Shown: positions 53,070-62,744, counted from the first letter of the stretch. The stretch: 64,000 nt of DNA from Stappia indica (GCF_001696535.1 NZ_MBQE01000004.1:124001-188000); one strand, 5' to 3'. Translations and numbers: made by a program. The notes: generated from the letters alone by a model not told the origin.

Positions 53070-54011
53070 ATGCTAGGCTATATCCTGCGGCGCATCCTCG
53101 CCGTCATCCCGGTGATGATCATCGTCGCCGTCTTCGTCTTCCTGCTGTTGCGGCTGACGCCGGGCGATCCGGCGGCGATCATTGCCGGCGACATGGCAAC
53201 GCCCGCCCAGCTGGAGCGCATCCGCACCTCGCTCGGCCTGTCCGAGCCGCTGCACATCCAGTTCATCACCTGGGTCGGGCTGCTGCTGCAGGGCGACCTC
53301 GGCACCTCGCTGATCTCCAACACCGCGGTCACGACGATGATCGGCCAGCGCATCTGGCCGACGATCAACATCGCCATCATGACCATCCTGCTGTCGGTGG
53401 CCATCGCCGTGCCGATGGGCGTGCTCGCCGCCTGGCGGCACCGCACCTGGGCCGACTACGCGGTGATGAGCTTTTCGGTGCTCGGCTTTTCGATCCCCGT
53501 CTTCGTCATCGGCTATCTCTTCATCCAGGTCTTCTCCATCGAGCTTCGCTGGCTGCCGGTGCAGGGCTATGCCGCCCCGTCCGACGATTTCGGCCGCTTC
53601 CTTGCGCGGGCGATCCTGCCGTGCCTGACGCTGGCGACGATCTATGTGGCGCTGATCGCCCGCATGACCCGCGCCTCCATGCTGGAAGTGCTCGGCGAAG
53701 ATTACATCCGCACCGCCCGCGCCAAGGGCGTCACCGAGCGCATCGTCCTGTTCCGCCATGCGCTGCGCAATGCGGCCGTGCCGATCATGACCATCATCGG
53801 CACCGGCTTCGCGCTGCTGATCGGCGGCGTCGTGGTGACCGAGAGCGTGTTCAACATCCCCGGCATCGGCCGGCTCACGGTCGATGCGATCCTGGCCCGC
53901 GACTATCCCGTCATCCAGGCGATGATCCTGCTGACCAGCGGTCTCTACGTCTTCATCAACCTGCTGATCGACCTGTCCTACACCCTGTTCGACCCGAGGA
54001 TCCGCTACTGA
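53070..54011 (+). CDS. Peptide ABC transporter permease (DppB/OppB family)
   Basis: 313 residues, six predicted membrane segments. The start LGYILRRILAVIPVMIIVAVFVFLLLRLTPGDPA is typical of DppB/OppB. The EAA loop is DYIRTARAKGVTERIVLFRHALRNA, followed by the usual GGVVVTESVFNIPGIGRL. It forms the membrane channel with the DppC-type protein encoded 57 bases downstream. Confidence 0.94.
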   Translation: MLGYILRRILAVIPVMIIVAVFVFLLLRLTPGDPAAIIAGDMATPAQLERIRTSLGLSEPLHIQFITWVGLLLQGDLGTSLISNTAVTTMIGQRIWPTINIAIMTILLSVAIAVPMGVLAAWRHRTWADYAVMSFSVLGFSIPVFVIGYLFIQVFSIELRWLPVQGYAAPSDDFGRFLARAILPCLTLATIYVALIARMTRASMLEVLGEDYIRTARAKGVTERIVLFRHALRNAAVPIMTIIGTGFALLIGGVVVTESVFNIPGIGRLTVDAILARDYPVIQAMILLTSGLYVFINLLIDLSYTLFDPRIRY

Positions 54012-54068
54012 TGGCCCGCCCGTTCCAGGACCTTGCGTCCCTTGCCCAGAGGAAAAGGAGGACGCTCG

Positions 54069-54953
54069 ATGCAGGCTGACCCGCAACCCGCCTCCCGCAT
54101 GCAGTGGCTGTTCGGGGCCATCGCCCTGCCGGCCGGCTGGCGCCTCGGCGCCGGACCCGTCATCGCTGCCGTCGTGCTGGTGGTGATCGTCGCCTCGGCG
54201 CTGCTGGCGCCGCTCATCGTGCCGCACGATCCCATGACCATGGACGCCGTCCAGCGTCTCAAGGGACCGAGCGAGATGCATCCGCTCGGCACCGACGCCT
54301 ATGGCCGCGACGTGCTCTCGCGCGTCGTCACCGGCGGGCGCATCTCGCTGCTGATCGGCATCGGCGCGGCCGTCGTCAGCGTGCTGATCGGCCTGATGAT
54401 CGGCCTCGTTTCCGGCTTCTTCCGCACCGCCGACGCCATCATCATGCGCGTGATGGACAGTCTGATGGCGATCCCGTCGATCCTGCTGGCCATCGCGCTG
54501 GTGGCGCTCAACGGGCCGAGCATCTGGTCGGTCATGGCGGCGATCACCATCCCGGAGATCCCGCGCGTGGTGCGGCTGGTGCGCTCCGTCGTTCTGTCGG
54601 CGCGCGAGGAGCCTTACGTCGAGGCGGCCATCGCCCTCGGCTCCTCCATGCCCAAGATCCTGTGGCAGCACCTGATGCCCAACACGCTGGCGCCGCTGAC
54701 CGTGCAGGGCACCTATATCTGCGCCTCCGCCATCCTTACCGAGGCGATCCTCTCGTTCCTCGGCGCCGGCGTTTCCACCGAGATCCCGACCTGGGGCAAC
54801 ATCATGGCCGAGGGCCGCGTCTACTTCCAGCTCAAGCCCTCGCTGATCTTCTGGCCGGGCCTGATGCTGTCGCTGTGCATCCTGTCCATCAACCTGCTCG
54901 GCGACACGGCCCGCGACGTGCTCGATCCGCGCCTGAAGAAGCGGGAGGCGTGA
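54069..54953 (+). CDS. Peptide ABC transporter permease (DppC/OppC family)
   Basis: 294 residues. An N-terminal cytosolic stretch and a first membrane segment (about 28-48) lead to HPLGTDAYGRDVLSRVVTGGRISL, the DppC/OppC hallmark. The EAA loop is EEPYVEAAIALGSSMPKILWQH. The ATG at 54069 has an AAGGAGG ribosome site and is preferred over an in-frame ATG 36 bases earlier. The ATPase gene starts 2 bases after its stop. Confidence 0.93.
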   Translation: MQADPQPASRMQWLFGAIALPAGWRLGAGPVIAAVVLVVIVASALLAPLIVPHDPMTMDAVQRLKGPSEMHPLGTDAYGRDVLSRVVTGGRISLLIGIGAAVVSVLIGLMIGLVSGFFRTADAIIMRVMDSLMAIPSILLAIALVALNGPSIWSVMAAITIPEIPRVVRLVRSVVLSAREEPYVEAAIALGSSMPKILWQHLMPNTLAPLTVQGTYICASAILTEAILSFLGAGVSTEIPTWGNIMAEGRVYFQLKPSLIFWPGLMLSLCILSINLLGDTARDVLDPRLKKREA

Positions 54954-54955
54954 CC

Positions 54956-56617
54956 ATGCTGTTCAAGACCCGCACATTCGACGAGGCTCCGAACGTCCTC
55001 ACCGTTACCGACCTGACGGTCCGCCTCGCCGGCAACAAGACCGCCAACCCGATCCTCGACGGTATCTCGCTGCAGATCCGCGAGGGCGAGACGGTCTGTC
55101 TCGTCGGCGAGAGCGGCTCGGGCAAGTCGGTGACCTCGCTCGCCGTCATGGGGCTGCTGCCCAAGGGCGCGCTCGAGGTGGCCGGCGGCCGCATCGAGCT
55201 GGAAGGCCGCAACCTGCTGGAGTTCTCGCCCCAGGCGATGCGCGAGATGCGCGCCAGCAAGATCTCGATGATCTTCCAGGAGCCGATGACCGCGCTCAAT
55301 CCGGTCATGCGCGTCGGCGCCCAGATCGAGGAAGTGCTGGACACCCATGCCAAGCTTCCGACGCGGGAGAAGAAGGCCCGCGTCCTCGACATCATGAACC
55401 AGGTGCACCTGCCGGACGTGGAGCGCATCTACCGCTCCTATCCGCACCAGCTGTCGGGCGGCCAGCGCCAGCGCATCATGATCGCCATGGCGCTGATCCT
55501 GGAGCCGAAGCTGCTGATCGCCGACGAGCCGACCACCGCGCTCGACGTCACCACCCAGCAGCAGATCCTCAGCCTGATCGCCGAGCTGCAGGAAAAGCAC
55601 GGCACGGCGGTTCTGTTCATCACCCACGACATGGGCGTGGTGGCGGAGATCGCCGACACGGTCCACGTCATGCAGCTCGGCAAGCTGGTCGAGCATGCGC
55701 CGGTGGAGGAGCTGCTGCGCCGGCCGAAGGAAGACTATACCCGCCGCCTGCTGAAGTCGGTGCCGAGCCTGACGCCGCGTGCCGCCCGGCCCGTGCCGGA
55801 GGGCGCTCCGGTGATCTCCGTCGACGGGCTGCAGAAGGTCTACGGCTCGCACGGCGTCTTCCGCAAGACGAAGGAGACCCTTGCCGCCAGCGAGGTTTCC
55901 TTCGCGATCCCGAAGGGCCGCACGCTCGGCATCGTCGGGGAGAGCGGCTCGGGCAAGTCGACCGTGGCGCGCTGCGTCATGCGGCTGATCGATCCGACCG
56001 ACGGCTCCATCCGCGTTGCCGACAAGGAGATCGCACGGCTCTCGCGGCGCGAGCTGCGGCCGTTCCGGCGGCACATCCAGATCGTCTTCCAGGATCCGTT
56101 CCGCTCGCTCAATCCGCGCTGGACCGTCGGCCGCAGCCTCATCGAGGGGCCGCTGAACCTCGGCACCGACAAGGACGCGGCGATGGCGAGGGCCCGCGAG
56201 CTGATGAAGCTGGTCGGCCTGCCGGACGATGCCGTCGACCGCTACCCGCACCAGTTCTCGGGCGGCCAGCGCCAGCGCATCGCCATTGCCCGCGCCATCG
56301 CCATGGAGCCGGACGTGCTGGTCGCCGACGAGGCGGTCTCCGCCCTCGACGTGTCGGTGCAGGCGCAGGTGCTGGAGCTGCTCGACGAGCTCCAGTCGAA
56401 GCTCGGCATCGCCATTCTCTTCATCACCCACGACCTGCGCGTCGCCGCGCAGATCTGCGACGAGGTGGTGGTCATGCAGCACGGCCGCGTCGTCGAGCAT
56501 GACGCCGCCGACAAGGTCCTTGCCGACCCCAAGCATCCCTATACCCGCGCCCTCATCGAGGCCGCCCCCGGCCGCGCCTGGGATTTCGCCAATTTCCGCG
56601 AGCTGCGGACGGCCTGA
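54956..56617 (+). CDS. Fused dual ABC ATPase of the peptide transporter (DppD-DppF fusion)
   Basis: 553 residues with two complete ABC domains. Walker A is GESGSGKS at 51-58 and again from about 328. Signature motifs are LSGGQRQR and FSGGQRQR; Walker B regions are [13 protein letters not shown] and [13 protein letters not shown]. In many systems these are two proteins (DppD and DppF); here one chain supplies both nucleotide-binding sites, as in GsiA-like transporters. In the second half the Walker B 'DEPT' is DEAV, but the catalytic Glu remains. Confidence 0.94.
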   Translation: MLFKTRTFDEAPNVLTVTDLTVRLAGNKTANPILDGISLQIREGETVCLVGESGSGKSVTSLAVMGLLPKGALEVAGGRIELEGRNLLEFSPQAMREMRASKISMIFQEPMTALNPVMRVGAQIEEVLDTHAKLPTREKKARVLDIMNQVHLPDVERIYRSYPHQLSGGQRQRIMIAMALILEPKLLIADEPTTALDVTTQQQILSLIAELQEKHGTAVLFITHDMGVVAEIADTVHVMQLGKLVEHAPVEELLRRPKEDYTRRLLKSVPSLTPRAARPVPEGAPVISVDGLQKVYGSHGVFRKTKETLAASEVSFAIPKGRTLGIVGESGSGKSTVARCVMRLIDPTDGSIRVADKEIARLSRRELRPFRRHIQIVFQDPFRSLNPRWTVGRSLIEGPLNLGTDKDAAMARARELMKLVGLPDDAVDRYPHQFSGGQRQRIAIARAIAMEPDVLVADEAVSALDVSVQAQVLELLDELQSKLGIAILFITHDLRVAAQICDEVVVMQHGRVVEHDAADKVLADPKHPYTRALIEAAPGRAWDFANFRELRTA

Positions 56618-56654
56618 TCCCACGCGCCAACAACGACACCTGGAGGATTTGGAA

Positions 56655-57818
56655 ATGCCCGTATTGCCGCAGATTGCCGGTTATGCCGACGAACTCACCG
56701 CCATCCGCCGCGACTTCCACGAGCACCCGGAGATCGGGTTCCAGGAGGTCCGCACCTCCGGCATCGTCGCCGAGCTCCTGCGCAAGTGGGGCGTCGACGA
56801 GGTCCATACCGGCATCGGCAAGACCGGTGTCGTCGGCATCATCAAGGGCAACGGCGAGGGCGGACGCACGGTCGGCCTGCGCGCCGACATGGACGCCCTG
56901 CCGATGGACGAGCTGACCAACCTGCCGTATTCGTCCAAGAACCCCGGCGCCTTCCATGGCTGCGGCCACGACAGCCACACCGCCATGCTGCTGGGCGCGG
57001 CGCGCTATCTCGCCTCCACCCGCAACTTCTCCGGCACGGCGGTGATGATCTTCCAGCCGGCGGAGGAGGGGCTGGGTGGTGCCCGCGCCATGCTCGCCGA
57101 CGGCCTGTTCGAGCGTTTCCCCTGCGACGAGATCTACGGGATGCACAACAACCCGCTCGCTCCGCCGGAAGAGTTCGGCATCAAGCCGGGACCGGCGATG
57201 GCGGGGGCCACCTTCTTCGACATCACCATCAACGGGGTCGGCAGCCACGGCGCCATGCCGCACCATTCCCGCGATCCGATCATCATCGCCAGCGCCCTGG
57301 TGCAGAACCTGCAGACCATTGTCAGCCGCAATGTCGAGGCGACCGAGCCGGCGGTGTTCTCCGTCACCCAGATCCATTCCGGCTCGGCCTACAACGTGGT
57401 GCCGGACAAGGCGGTGATCTCGGGCACCATCCGCTACTTCTCCGACCATGTGCGCGATGTCATCCACCAGCGTGCGGAGAAGATCTGCGCCGGCTTCGCC
57501 GAGGCCTACGAGGTCGAGATCATCGCCGACCTGCGCCCGACCTTCGACGTCTTGATGAACGATGCCGACCTTGCCGAGGCCTATCGCGAGGCGGCGGGCG
57601 AGATCGTCGGCGCGGCCAAGGCGACGGTCACCAAGGACCTGATGACCGGCAGCGAGGACTTCGCCGACATGCTCAAGGTGGTTCCGGGCGCCTATTGCAC
57701 CCTCGGCCACAAGGGCGACGTGCCGGTCCACAATCCCGGCTTCCTGCTCGACGACGACATGCTGCCGATCGGCGCCAGCATCATGGCCCGCATCGTCGAA
57801 AAGCGCATGCCGCTCTGA
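56655..57818 (+). CDS. M20D-family amidohydrolase (hippurate/aminoacyl hydrolase type)
   Basis: 387 residues. The family start IRRDFHEHPEIGFQE is clear, with metal ligands in HGCGHD (101-106), PAEEGLGGARAM and the later SGSAYNVVPDKA dimerisation-domain stretch. TGSEDFADM holds the conserved Glu and Asp of the C-terminal lobe. Members hydrolyse N-acyl amino acids or indole-amino-acid conjugates. As part of this operon it probably cleaves imported peptides or acylated amino acids in the cytosol. No signal peptide. Confidence 0.93.
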   Translation: MPVLPQIAGYADELTAIRRDFHEHPEIGFQEVRTSGIVAELLRKWGVDEVHTGIGKTGVVGIIKGNGEGGRTVGLRADMDALPMDELTNLPYSSKNPGAFHGCGHDSHTAMLLGAARYLASTRNFSGTAVMIFQPAEEGLGGARAMLADGLFERFPCDEIYGMHNNPLAPPEEFGIKPGPAMAGATFFDITINGVGSHGAMPHHSRDPIIIASALVQNLQTIVSRNVEATEPAVFSVTQIHSGSAYNVVPDKAVISGTIRYFSDHVRDVIHQRAEKICAGFAEAYEVEIIADLRPTFDVLMNDADLAEAYREAAGEIVGAAKATVTKDLMTGSEDFADMLKVVPGAYCTLGHKGDVPVHNPGFLLDDDMLPIGASIMARIVEKRMPL

Positions 57819-57847
57819 CGCCCCGCAACCGTTTCAGGAACCTTCCC

Positions 57848-58978
57848 ATGAGCTATCTCGACCTTCCGTTCGATACGGACACGATGCTTGCCGGCCTCAA
57901 GCCCTGGATCGAGTGCGAAAGCCCGACCTACGATGCCGCCGCCGTCGACCGGATGATGGACCTTGCCGCTTATGACCTTGCCGCCGTCGGCGCCGAGATC
58001 GAGCGCATCCCCGGCCGCATGGGCTTCGGCGGCTCCTTGCGCGCGCGCCTGCCGCACAAGGATTTCGGCAAGCCCGGCATCCTCGTCTCCGGCCATCTCG
58101 ACACCGTCCATCCCATCGGCACGCTGGAAAAGAACCCCTGGCGCGTCGAGGACGGGCGCTGCTACGGCCCCGGCATCCAGGACATGAAGGGCGGCAACTT
58201 CGTCACCGTCGAGGTGCTGCGCCAGCTCGCGCTCGCCGGCATCGACACGCCGCTGCCGATCACCGTCCTGTTCACGCCGGACGAGGAGGTCGGCACCCCC
58301 TCGACCCGCGAGCTGATCGAGATGGAAGCGCGCAAGAACAAGTATGTTCTGGTGCCCGAGCCCGCCCATCACGACGGCTCCGCCGTCACCGGGCGCTTCG
58401 CCATCGCCCGCTTCAACGTCAAGACTTACGGCCGGCCGAGCCATGCCGGCTGGGCGCTGAAGGATGGCCGCTCGGCGATTGCCGCCATGGCCCGCAAGAT
58501 CCTCGAGATCGAGGCCATGACCACGGAAGACTGCACCTTCTCCGTCGGCGTCATCCATGCCGGCCAGTGGGTCAACTGCGTGTCCTCCTCCTGCGAGGCG
58601 CAGGTCCTGTCCATGGCCAAGCGCCAGCACGACCTCGACGAGGGCGTGAAGCGCATGCTGGCGCTGAACGGCGAGGAGAACGACGTGGTGATCGAGGTGA
58701 CGCGCGGCGTCACCCGGCCGGTCTGGGAGCCGGACGAGGGCACGCTCGCCGTCTACGAGACCGCGCGCGGCATCGCCGGCGAGCTCGGCTTCGATCTCAC
58801 CCATTGCAGCGCCGGCGGCGGCTCGGACGGCAACTTCACCGGCGCACTCGGTATCCCGACGCTCGACTCCATCGGCGTGCGCGGCGCCGGCCTGCATACG
58901 CTCAACGAGCATATCGAGGTCGACAGCCTCGTGGAGCGCGCCCGGCTCATCGCCGGCCTGTTCCTCAAGCTGAAGTAA
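57848..58978 (+). CDS. M20-family metallopeptidase (carboxypeptidase G2/ArgE-like)
   Basis: 376 residues. Metal-site motifs are SGHLDTVHP (His83, Asp85), GPGIQDMKGG (Asp112) and TPDEEVGTP (paired Glu near 147). The small lobe (about 185-290) includes YGRPSHAGWALKDGRSAI. Lack of a signal peptide and the operon context point to cytosolic removal of C-terminal or N-acyl residues from peptides. It starts 29 bases after the first M20 gene and is the last gene of the operon; a terminator follows. Confidence 0.92.
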   Translation: MSYLDLPFDTDTMLAGLKPWIECESPTYDAAAVDRMMDLAAYDLAAVGAEIERIPGRMGFGGSLRARLPHKDFGKPGILVSGHLDTVHPIGTLEKNPWRVEDGRCYGPGIQDMKGGNFVTVEVLRQLALAGIDTPLPITVLFTPDEEVGTPSTRELIEMEARKNKYVLVPEPAHHDGSAVTGRFAIARFNVKTYGRPSHAGWALKDGRSAIAAMARKILEIEAMTTEDCTFSVGVIHAGQWVNCVSSSCEAQVLSMAKRQHDLDEGVKRMLALNGEENDVVIEVTRGVTRPVWEPDEGTLAVYETARGIAGELGFDLTHCSAGGGSDGNFTGALGIPTLDSIGVRGAGLHTLNEHIEVDSLVERARLIAGLFLKLK

Positions 58979-59033
58979 CGCGCGGTCGTCCTGAAGCTGG
59001 AGTGACAGTGCGGCTGTCCTGAAACTGGAGGTG

Positions 59034-59140
59034 CCGAGACCCCTTCCGCGTCGGAAGTGGCTCGGCCCCTCCCTCAAGCTTCAGCACCCCACCACGACCC
59101 ACCGGCGCAGCGGCCACCGCCCCTGCGCCGGTTTTGTCTT
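59034..59140 (+). terminator. Hairpin plus intrinsic terminator closing the peptide operon
   Basis: A first imperfect hairpin (59034-59065; CTTCCG pairs with CGGAAG, CCGAG with CTCGG) is followed by a perfect 10-bp stem (59101-59110 with 59123-59132) and TTTTGTCTT. The second is a standard intrinsic terminator, 122 bases after the stop of the last M20 gene. Between stop and hairpins a 15-base near-repeat, GTCCTGAARCTGGAG, occurs twice. Confidence 0.75.
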
Positions 59141-59230
59141 CAGGTCTCTCTTGTTCTCGCGCATGGCCTGAGCGGGCGAGGGGAGGGGCGCACAGACTTG
59201 CCTCCCCACCGAGGTCACCCCGGCTCGCGC

Positions 59231-59636
59231 TTCGCCTGCGGCCGGGATGACCTCCGAGAGAGAGGCACGACCTCGCATCCCCATAGCCGCTGAAACCGGC
59301 AACGCCCTCGCATCCCCTCTGCCGTCACCCCGGGCAAGCGTGAGCTGCGACCCGGGCACATTGGTTTCCAGAGCGGTTGCGAGGGCATGCGGGCCGAGCC
59401 CCACGCACCCGTCTCCCCCCTTGAGGGGGAGATGTCGGCGCAGCCGACAGAGGGGGGTGAACAGCACCCGAGATAGAGTGCAGTCCTCTCCTTGCGTCAT
59501 CCCGGGCAAGCGTGAGCTGCGACCCGGGACCGGCGAGCCGAGGGCCTATGGGGCACGCTCCCCAACGACACCGCCGCCGCGGTGCCTCCCCGGTCCCGGA
59601 TCGTCGGCCTTCGGCCTCGTCCGGGAAGACGCGAGG
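59231..59636. repeat. 406-bp intergenic direct repeat, copy 1
   Basis: This block and 59807-60213 align end to end with scattered substitutions and one base of length difference; by eye well over 90% identical. It contains no convincing gene. Inside are short palindromes: CCCCTTGAGGGGG, GTCGGCGCAGCCGAC, two copies of GGCAAGCGTGAGCTGCGACC, and CGGCCTTCGGCCTCGTCCGG. The same motifs are known as abundant intergenic palindromes in Hyphomicrobiales. Confidence 0.85.
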
Positions 59637-59806
59637 AGAGGGTGGAGCGGCAGACACCTGCTGAGGCTGGAGGTTCCGCTCTCGCGCCACCGTCCGCCCC
59701 GGGCGGATACTGGACGCCTGCCTGCGCAGGCGTGACCGCGGAGGGTGGACTGAATGCCTCCCGCCCCACACCCGCTGAGGGTGCCAATGGGTCCTGACTC
59801 TCCGGC

Positions 59807-60213
59807 TTCGCCTGCGGCCGGGATGACCTCCGAGAGAGAGGCACGTCCTCGAATCCCCATTGCCGCTGAGACCGGCAACGCCCTCGCATCCCTTCTGCCG
59901 TCACCCCGGGCAAGCGTGAGCTGCGACCCGGGGACTATTGGCTTCCAGAGCGGTTGCGAGGGCATGCGGGCCGAGCCCCGCGCGCCCTTCTCCCCCCTTG
60001 AGGGGGAGATGTCGGCGCAGCCGACAGAGGGGGGTGAACAGCGCCCGAGATGGAGTGCAGTCCTCTCCGTGCGTCATCCCGGGCAAGCGTGAGCTGCGAC
60101 CCGGGACCGGCGAGCCGAGTGCCTATGGGGCACGCTCCCCAACGACACCGCCGCCGCGGTGCCTCGCCGGTCCCGGCGATGCGGCCTTCGGCCTCGTCCG
60201 GGAAGACGCGAGG
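59807..60213. repeat. 406-bp intergenic direct repeat, copy 2
   Basis: Second copy, offset 576-577 bases from the first. The 170-base spacer (59637-59806) carries the CTGCCTGCGCAGG palindrome also related to 48211-48258. The near identity of the two copies suggests a recent duplication of a mosaic of palindromic units. Open frames across it are in several phases and differ between copies, so coding is unlikely. Confidence 0.85.
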
Positions 60214-60548
60214 GAGGGGCTGGAGCGCAGGAGTTAGCCTCACACCCGTCATGCCGGACCGCGGGACGCGGTAGCGTCATCGCGTGATCCGGCATCCAGA
60301 TATCGGCCGCGGGCGTCAGCCCGCGCTTCCGATCAGGAAACAGGTTGCGCGCCTTCGGCGCGGCTTATGCGCTGGATTCCGGCTCTGGCCATGCGGCTCC
60401 GCCGCAGGCCGTCCGGAATGACGTGAGGAGGGGCCGCACCTCCGACCCCAAAAAGCCGAGGTTGCCAATGGTTTCCGGAGTGCACGGCCCATTCGTCCCC
60501 AGAGCGGCGGCAACAACGCGCGGGCGGAGCCTCAAGCTTCCGATCGTG
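60214..60548. other. Non-coding stretch with further palindromic units
   Basis: No gene seen. ATGCCGGA (60251-60258) and TCCGGCAT (60288-60295) form the ends of an imperfect palindrome. A second unit with CCGGCTCTGG...CCGTCCGG symmetry lies around 60377-60416. The region ends at the stop codon of a secreted-protein gene on the opposite strand. Confidence 0.5.
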
Positions 60549-61064
60549 TCAGGGCTGAGCGCCCTGCTTGCCGCAGGGCTGGACGACGATGTCGTAAGCC
60601 TCTCTCATGCGCGAGATGTCGAATGATGCCTCGATGAGAACGGTGTCCTTGTCGCGCAGGACCACGTCAAGCGTCCGGCCCCCGACAATCTGATCCAGGA
60701 AGTGCTTGGCCGTGTCGGCGTCCGGGAGGCCGAAGGTACGCGTGCTTTCACGGGCGGGCATGGACACGGAGCGAGGCGGCCCCCCGTCGATCCGGTACGT
60801 CACTTCTGCGGCATCTGCGTTGATATTCTTCCTGTCGACGGCGAGCACCATACTCACCTCGTCGATAATGCAATACATTCCGAGAGCTACGCGTATGCCG
60901 CTTTCGGGCTTGCTCCATAGCACTCCCGTCGTGATCACGGTCTCGGTCTGGTTCGGTCCACCCTGGATCTCCCATTCCGCGCCAACGTTGCTGCCTGTCT
61001 GCGCGCTGGCCGCGCCTATCGTGAGTGCCAGCGCGGCGAGTGCCATTCCCGGTTTTCGCATCAT
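60549..61064 (-). CDS. Secreted protein of unknown function
   Basis: 171 residues. A signal peptide ([22 protein letters not shown]) is probably cut after Ala21. The mature part is rich in beta-type sequence ([39 protein letters not shown]) and has two cysteines, in MYCIID and in QPCGK near the end, that could form a disulfide. I recognise no family with confidence. Two ATG codons stand in a row; AAGGACAC precedes the first, giving the chosen start. No operon partner. Confidence 0.65.
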   Translation of the reverse strand: MMRKPGMALAALALTIGAASAQTGSNVGAEWEIQGGPNQTETVITTGVLWSKPESGIRVALGMYCIIDEVSMVLAVDRKNINADAAEVTYRIDGGPPRSVSMPARESTRTFGLPDADTAKHFLDQIVGGRTLDVVLRDKDTVLIEASFDISRMREAYDIVVQPCGKQGAQP

Positions 61065-61226
61065 GTGTCCTTGTTCGACCTGAGTTCGGATCTCAGCACA
61101 TCGGCACGTTGCTCGTCCATGTTTCCAGCTCTGCCGGGAGACAGAAGTGGGGGGCAGGTTGCTGCCATGCTTGATCGAACGGCGATGGGATGCCCTAAAC
61201 GGGAGCGAAGCGAAAAGGGACCCCCA

Positions 61227-61556
61227 ATGCACACGACCGTCCTCTATATTGCGGCAGCGCTGGCAGAGATCGCCGGCTGCTACGCCTTCTGGGCCTGGCT
61301 GCGGCTGGATCGCTCGCCCCTGTGGCTGGTGCCGGGCATCATGTCCCTCGTCCTCTTCGCCGTGCTGCTTGCCCTGGTCGAGAGCGCGGCCGCCGGGCGC
61401 ACCTTTGCCGCCTATGGCGGCGTCTACATCGTCGCCTCGCTCGGTTGGCTCTGGCTGTTCGAGGGCCTGCGCCCCGACCGCTGGGACCTGATCGGCGCCG
61501 CCCTCTGCCTTGCCGGTGCCGTCGTCATCCTCGCCGGCCCGCGCGGTCTGGCGTGA
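61227..61556 (+). CDS. ynfA: YnfA-family (UPF0060) small membrane protein
   Basis: 109 residues with four hydrophobic segments. The conserved blocks [35 protein letters not shown] and [20 protein letters not shown] match the UPF0060/YnfA family throughout, at the family's normal length. YnfA is related to small multidrug-resistance transporters and has been linked to drug export. The ATG has an AAGGGA purine tract upstream. Single-gene unit. Confidence 0.93.
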   Translation: MHTTVLYIAAALAEIAGCYAFWAWLRLDRSPLWLVPGIMSLVLFAVLLALVESAAAGRTFAAYGGVYIVASLGWLWLFEGLRPDRWDLIGAALCLAGAVVILAGPRGLA

Positions 61557-61857
61557 AAGGGACGCGCCTCAAGCACCGCTCGGTCCTTCACACCTGCCTT
61601 TACTTTTCCGGTCAAATATTGCGCGCCCGCGCACCCTTTTGTCGCAGGCTTCGTGCGGTTGTATTTTCCGGTTCCAAGGCCTAGATCAGGTCCATGTCTG
61701 AAGCAGGTCTGAAATCTTTGTTCGCGGTCGTCCGGGGAGCACATGTGTTTCCCGGGGCAAAACCGCTTTGAACCAGGCTTCAAAACGGTCTTGCTCCGGG
61801 TTTCCTTCACGGTTTCCCAGTTTTCAGCGCGGCGACCCGCCGCGCCCGGAGAGCAAG
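61557..61857. other. 301-bp gap without a gene
   Basis: I see no supported gene or strong hairpin here. The stretch is less GC-rich than the flanks and probably holds the promoter of the zinc-ribbon gene that follows. Confidence 0.4.
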
Positions 61858-62028
61858 ATGTCCAGACGCATTCAGCCCCTCATCTGTTTCCACTGCCGGC
61901 ACGAGTCGCCGCGCGCCGCCGCCCGCTGTCTGCAGTGCCAGCAGCCGCTGCTCCCCGCCGACAGGGCCCTTCAGTCGCGCCTGATGCTGCGCGCCGGCCG
62001 GGTCGAGACGGCCGCAAACCGCAAGTGA
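61858..62028 (+). CDS. 56-aa zinc-ribbon-like small protein
   Basis: 56 residues with two CxxC pairs, CFHC (Cys10, Cys13) and CLQC (Cys24, Cys27), spaced as in a small zinc ribbon. The tail is basic (RLMLRAGRVETAANRK). GGAGAGCAAG precedes the ATG by a good distance. No named family recognised, and it stands alone. Zinc binding and a nucleic-acid or protein contact role are inference from the Cys pattern. Confidence 0.6.
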   Translation: MSRRIQPLICFHCRHESPRAAARCLQCQQPLLPADRALQSRLMLRAGRVETAANRK

Positions 62029-62134
62029 ACCGGTCGCCCGGCGTCATGCTTTTGGGGAAGCGGCGTCGGGCGGCAGCGCCAATGCCGCTGGTTCGTTTCA
62101 CCTTCCGGCAAGACGGGCGTGGCAGGTTCTTGCC

Positions 62135-62315
62135 ATGAAAGACAATCTCTACAGGTTTCGCCGGCTCAAATGGGGGGCTCCGAAGAAGTTCAAGCTTCTT
62201 TCGGAAGACCTCGGAGCGCCGCGCGCGAGGTCGTCTGTCGCGGCTGCCGCTCTTTCCCGTGCTGGCCATCGTCATCGGTGTGATCGGCTTCGTCGCGACG
62301 CTGCTTGTGGGGTGA
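62135..62315 (+). other. Possible frameshifted small membrane protein
   Basis: From an ATG at 62135 a basic stretch (MKDNLYRFRRLKWGAPKKFK) reads in one frame. In the +1 frame the bases to the TGA at 62313 encode RLSRLPLFPVLAIVIGVIGF and on to a clear membrane anchor, but that frame has no ATG, GTG or TTG before the anchor and is closed by a TGA at 62136. Either a frameshift (mutation or sequencing error) joins the two, or a rare start is used. Not certain to be a gene. Confidence 0.25.
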
Positions 62316-62416
62316 GCACGAAGAAGGATGCCGGTCGGACGAGGTTTCTGCTCGAATATCTGTCGGGGCACGCCTTCTCAGGCGCCGTCCACATCAGCCA
62401 AGTGTCTGATTTTGAA

Positions 62417-62493
62417 TGGTCGGAGTGGCAGGATTTGAACCTGCGACCCCCTCGTCCCGAACGAGGTGCGCTACCAGGCTGCGCTACACTCCG
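62417..62493 (-). tRNA. tRNA-Pro (anticodon CGG)
   Basis: 77 bases including an encoded CCA (62417-62419). The acceptor stem CGGAGTG pairs with CACTCCG. The anticodon arm CTCGT-TCGGGAC-GAG gives a TTCGGGA loop with anticodon CGG. The T arm holds GGTTCAAATCC and the D arm has AGCGCAGCCTGGTAGCGC. Confidence 0.95.
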
Positions 62494-62744
62494 AACCTTC
62501 GTCCCGCCGGCTGGGCCAGTCGGGTGGAGAGCGTTGATCCGGGCCGGGAGACCGGGGCTCATCCGTGGTGTGGCGGGTTCATATCACCGGCAATCGGGCT
62601 CCGCAACCCTGTCCTTGAAAGGTTTTTTCTCCCGCCTGTGGATGACTGCAGATGGCCTCGAATAACCGCCGCGCCGCGATGTCCGCCGGTACGGCGCTGC
62701 TTGCGCGGCGCGGGCGCGCTCGCTATACAGTCGAGCCTGCGATT

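Noticed and set aside
59231-60213. CRISPR array
   Set aside because: Repeats are ~400 bp, only two copies, with no short regular repeat-spacer pattern and no cas genes anywhere in the window.
59247-60252. Several overlapping open frames in the 59-60 kb spacer
   Set aside because: They fall within direct-repeat copies, lie in several phases on both strands, contain palindromic DNA and match no protein pattern.
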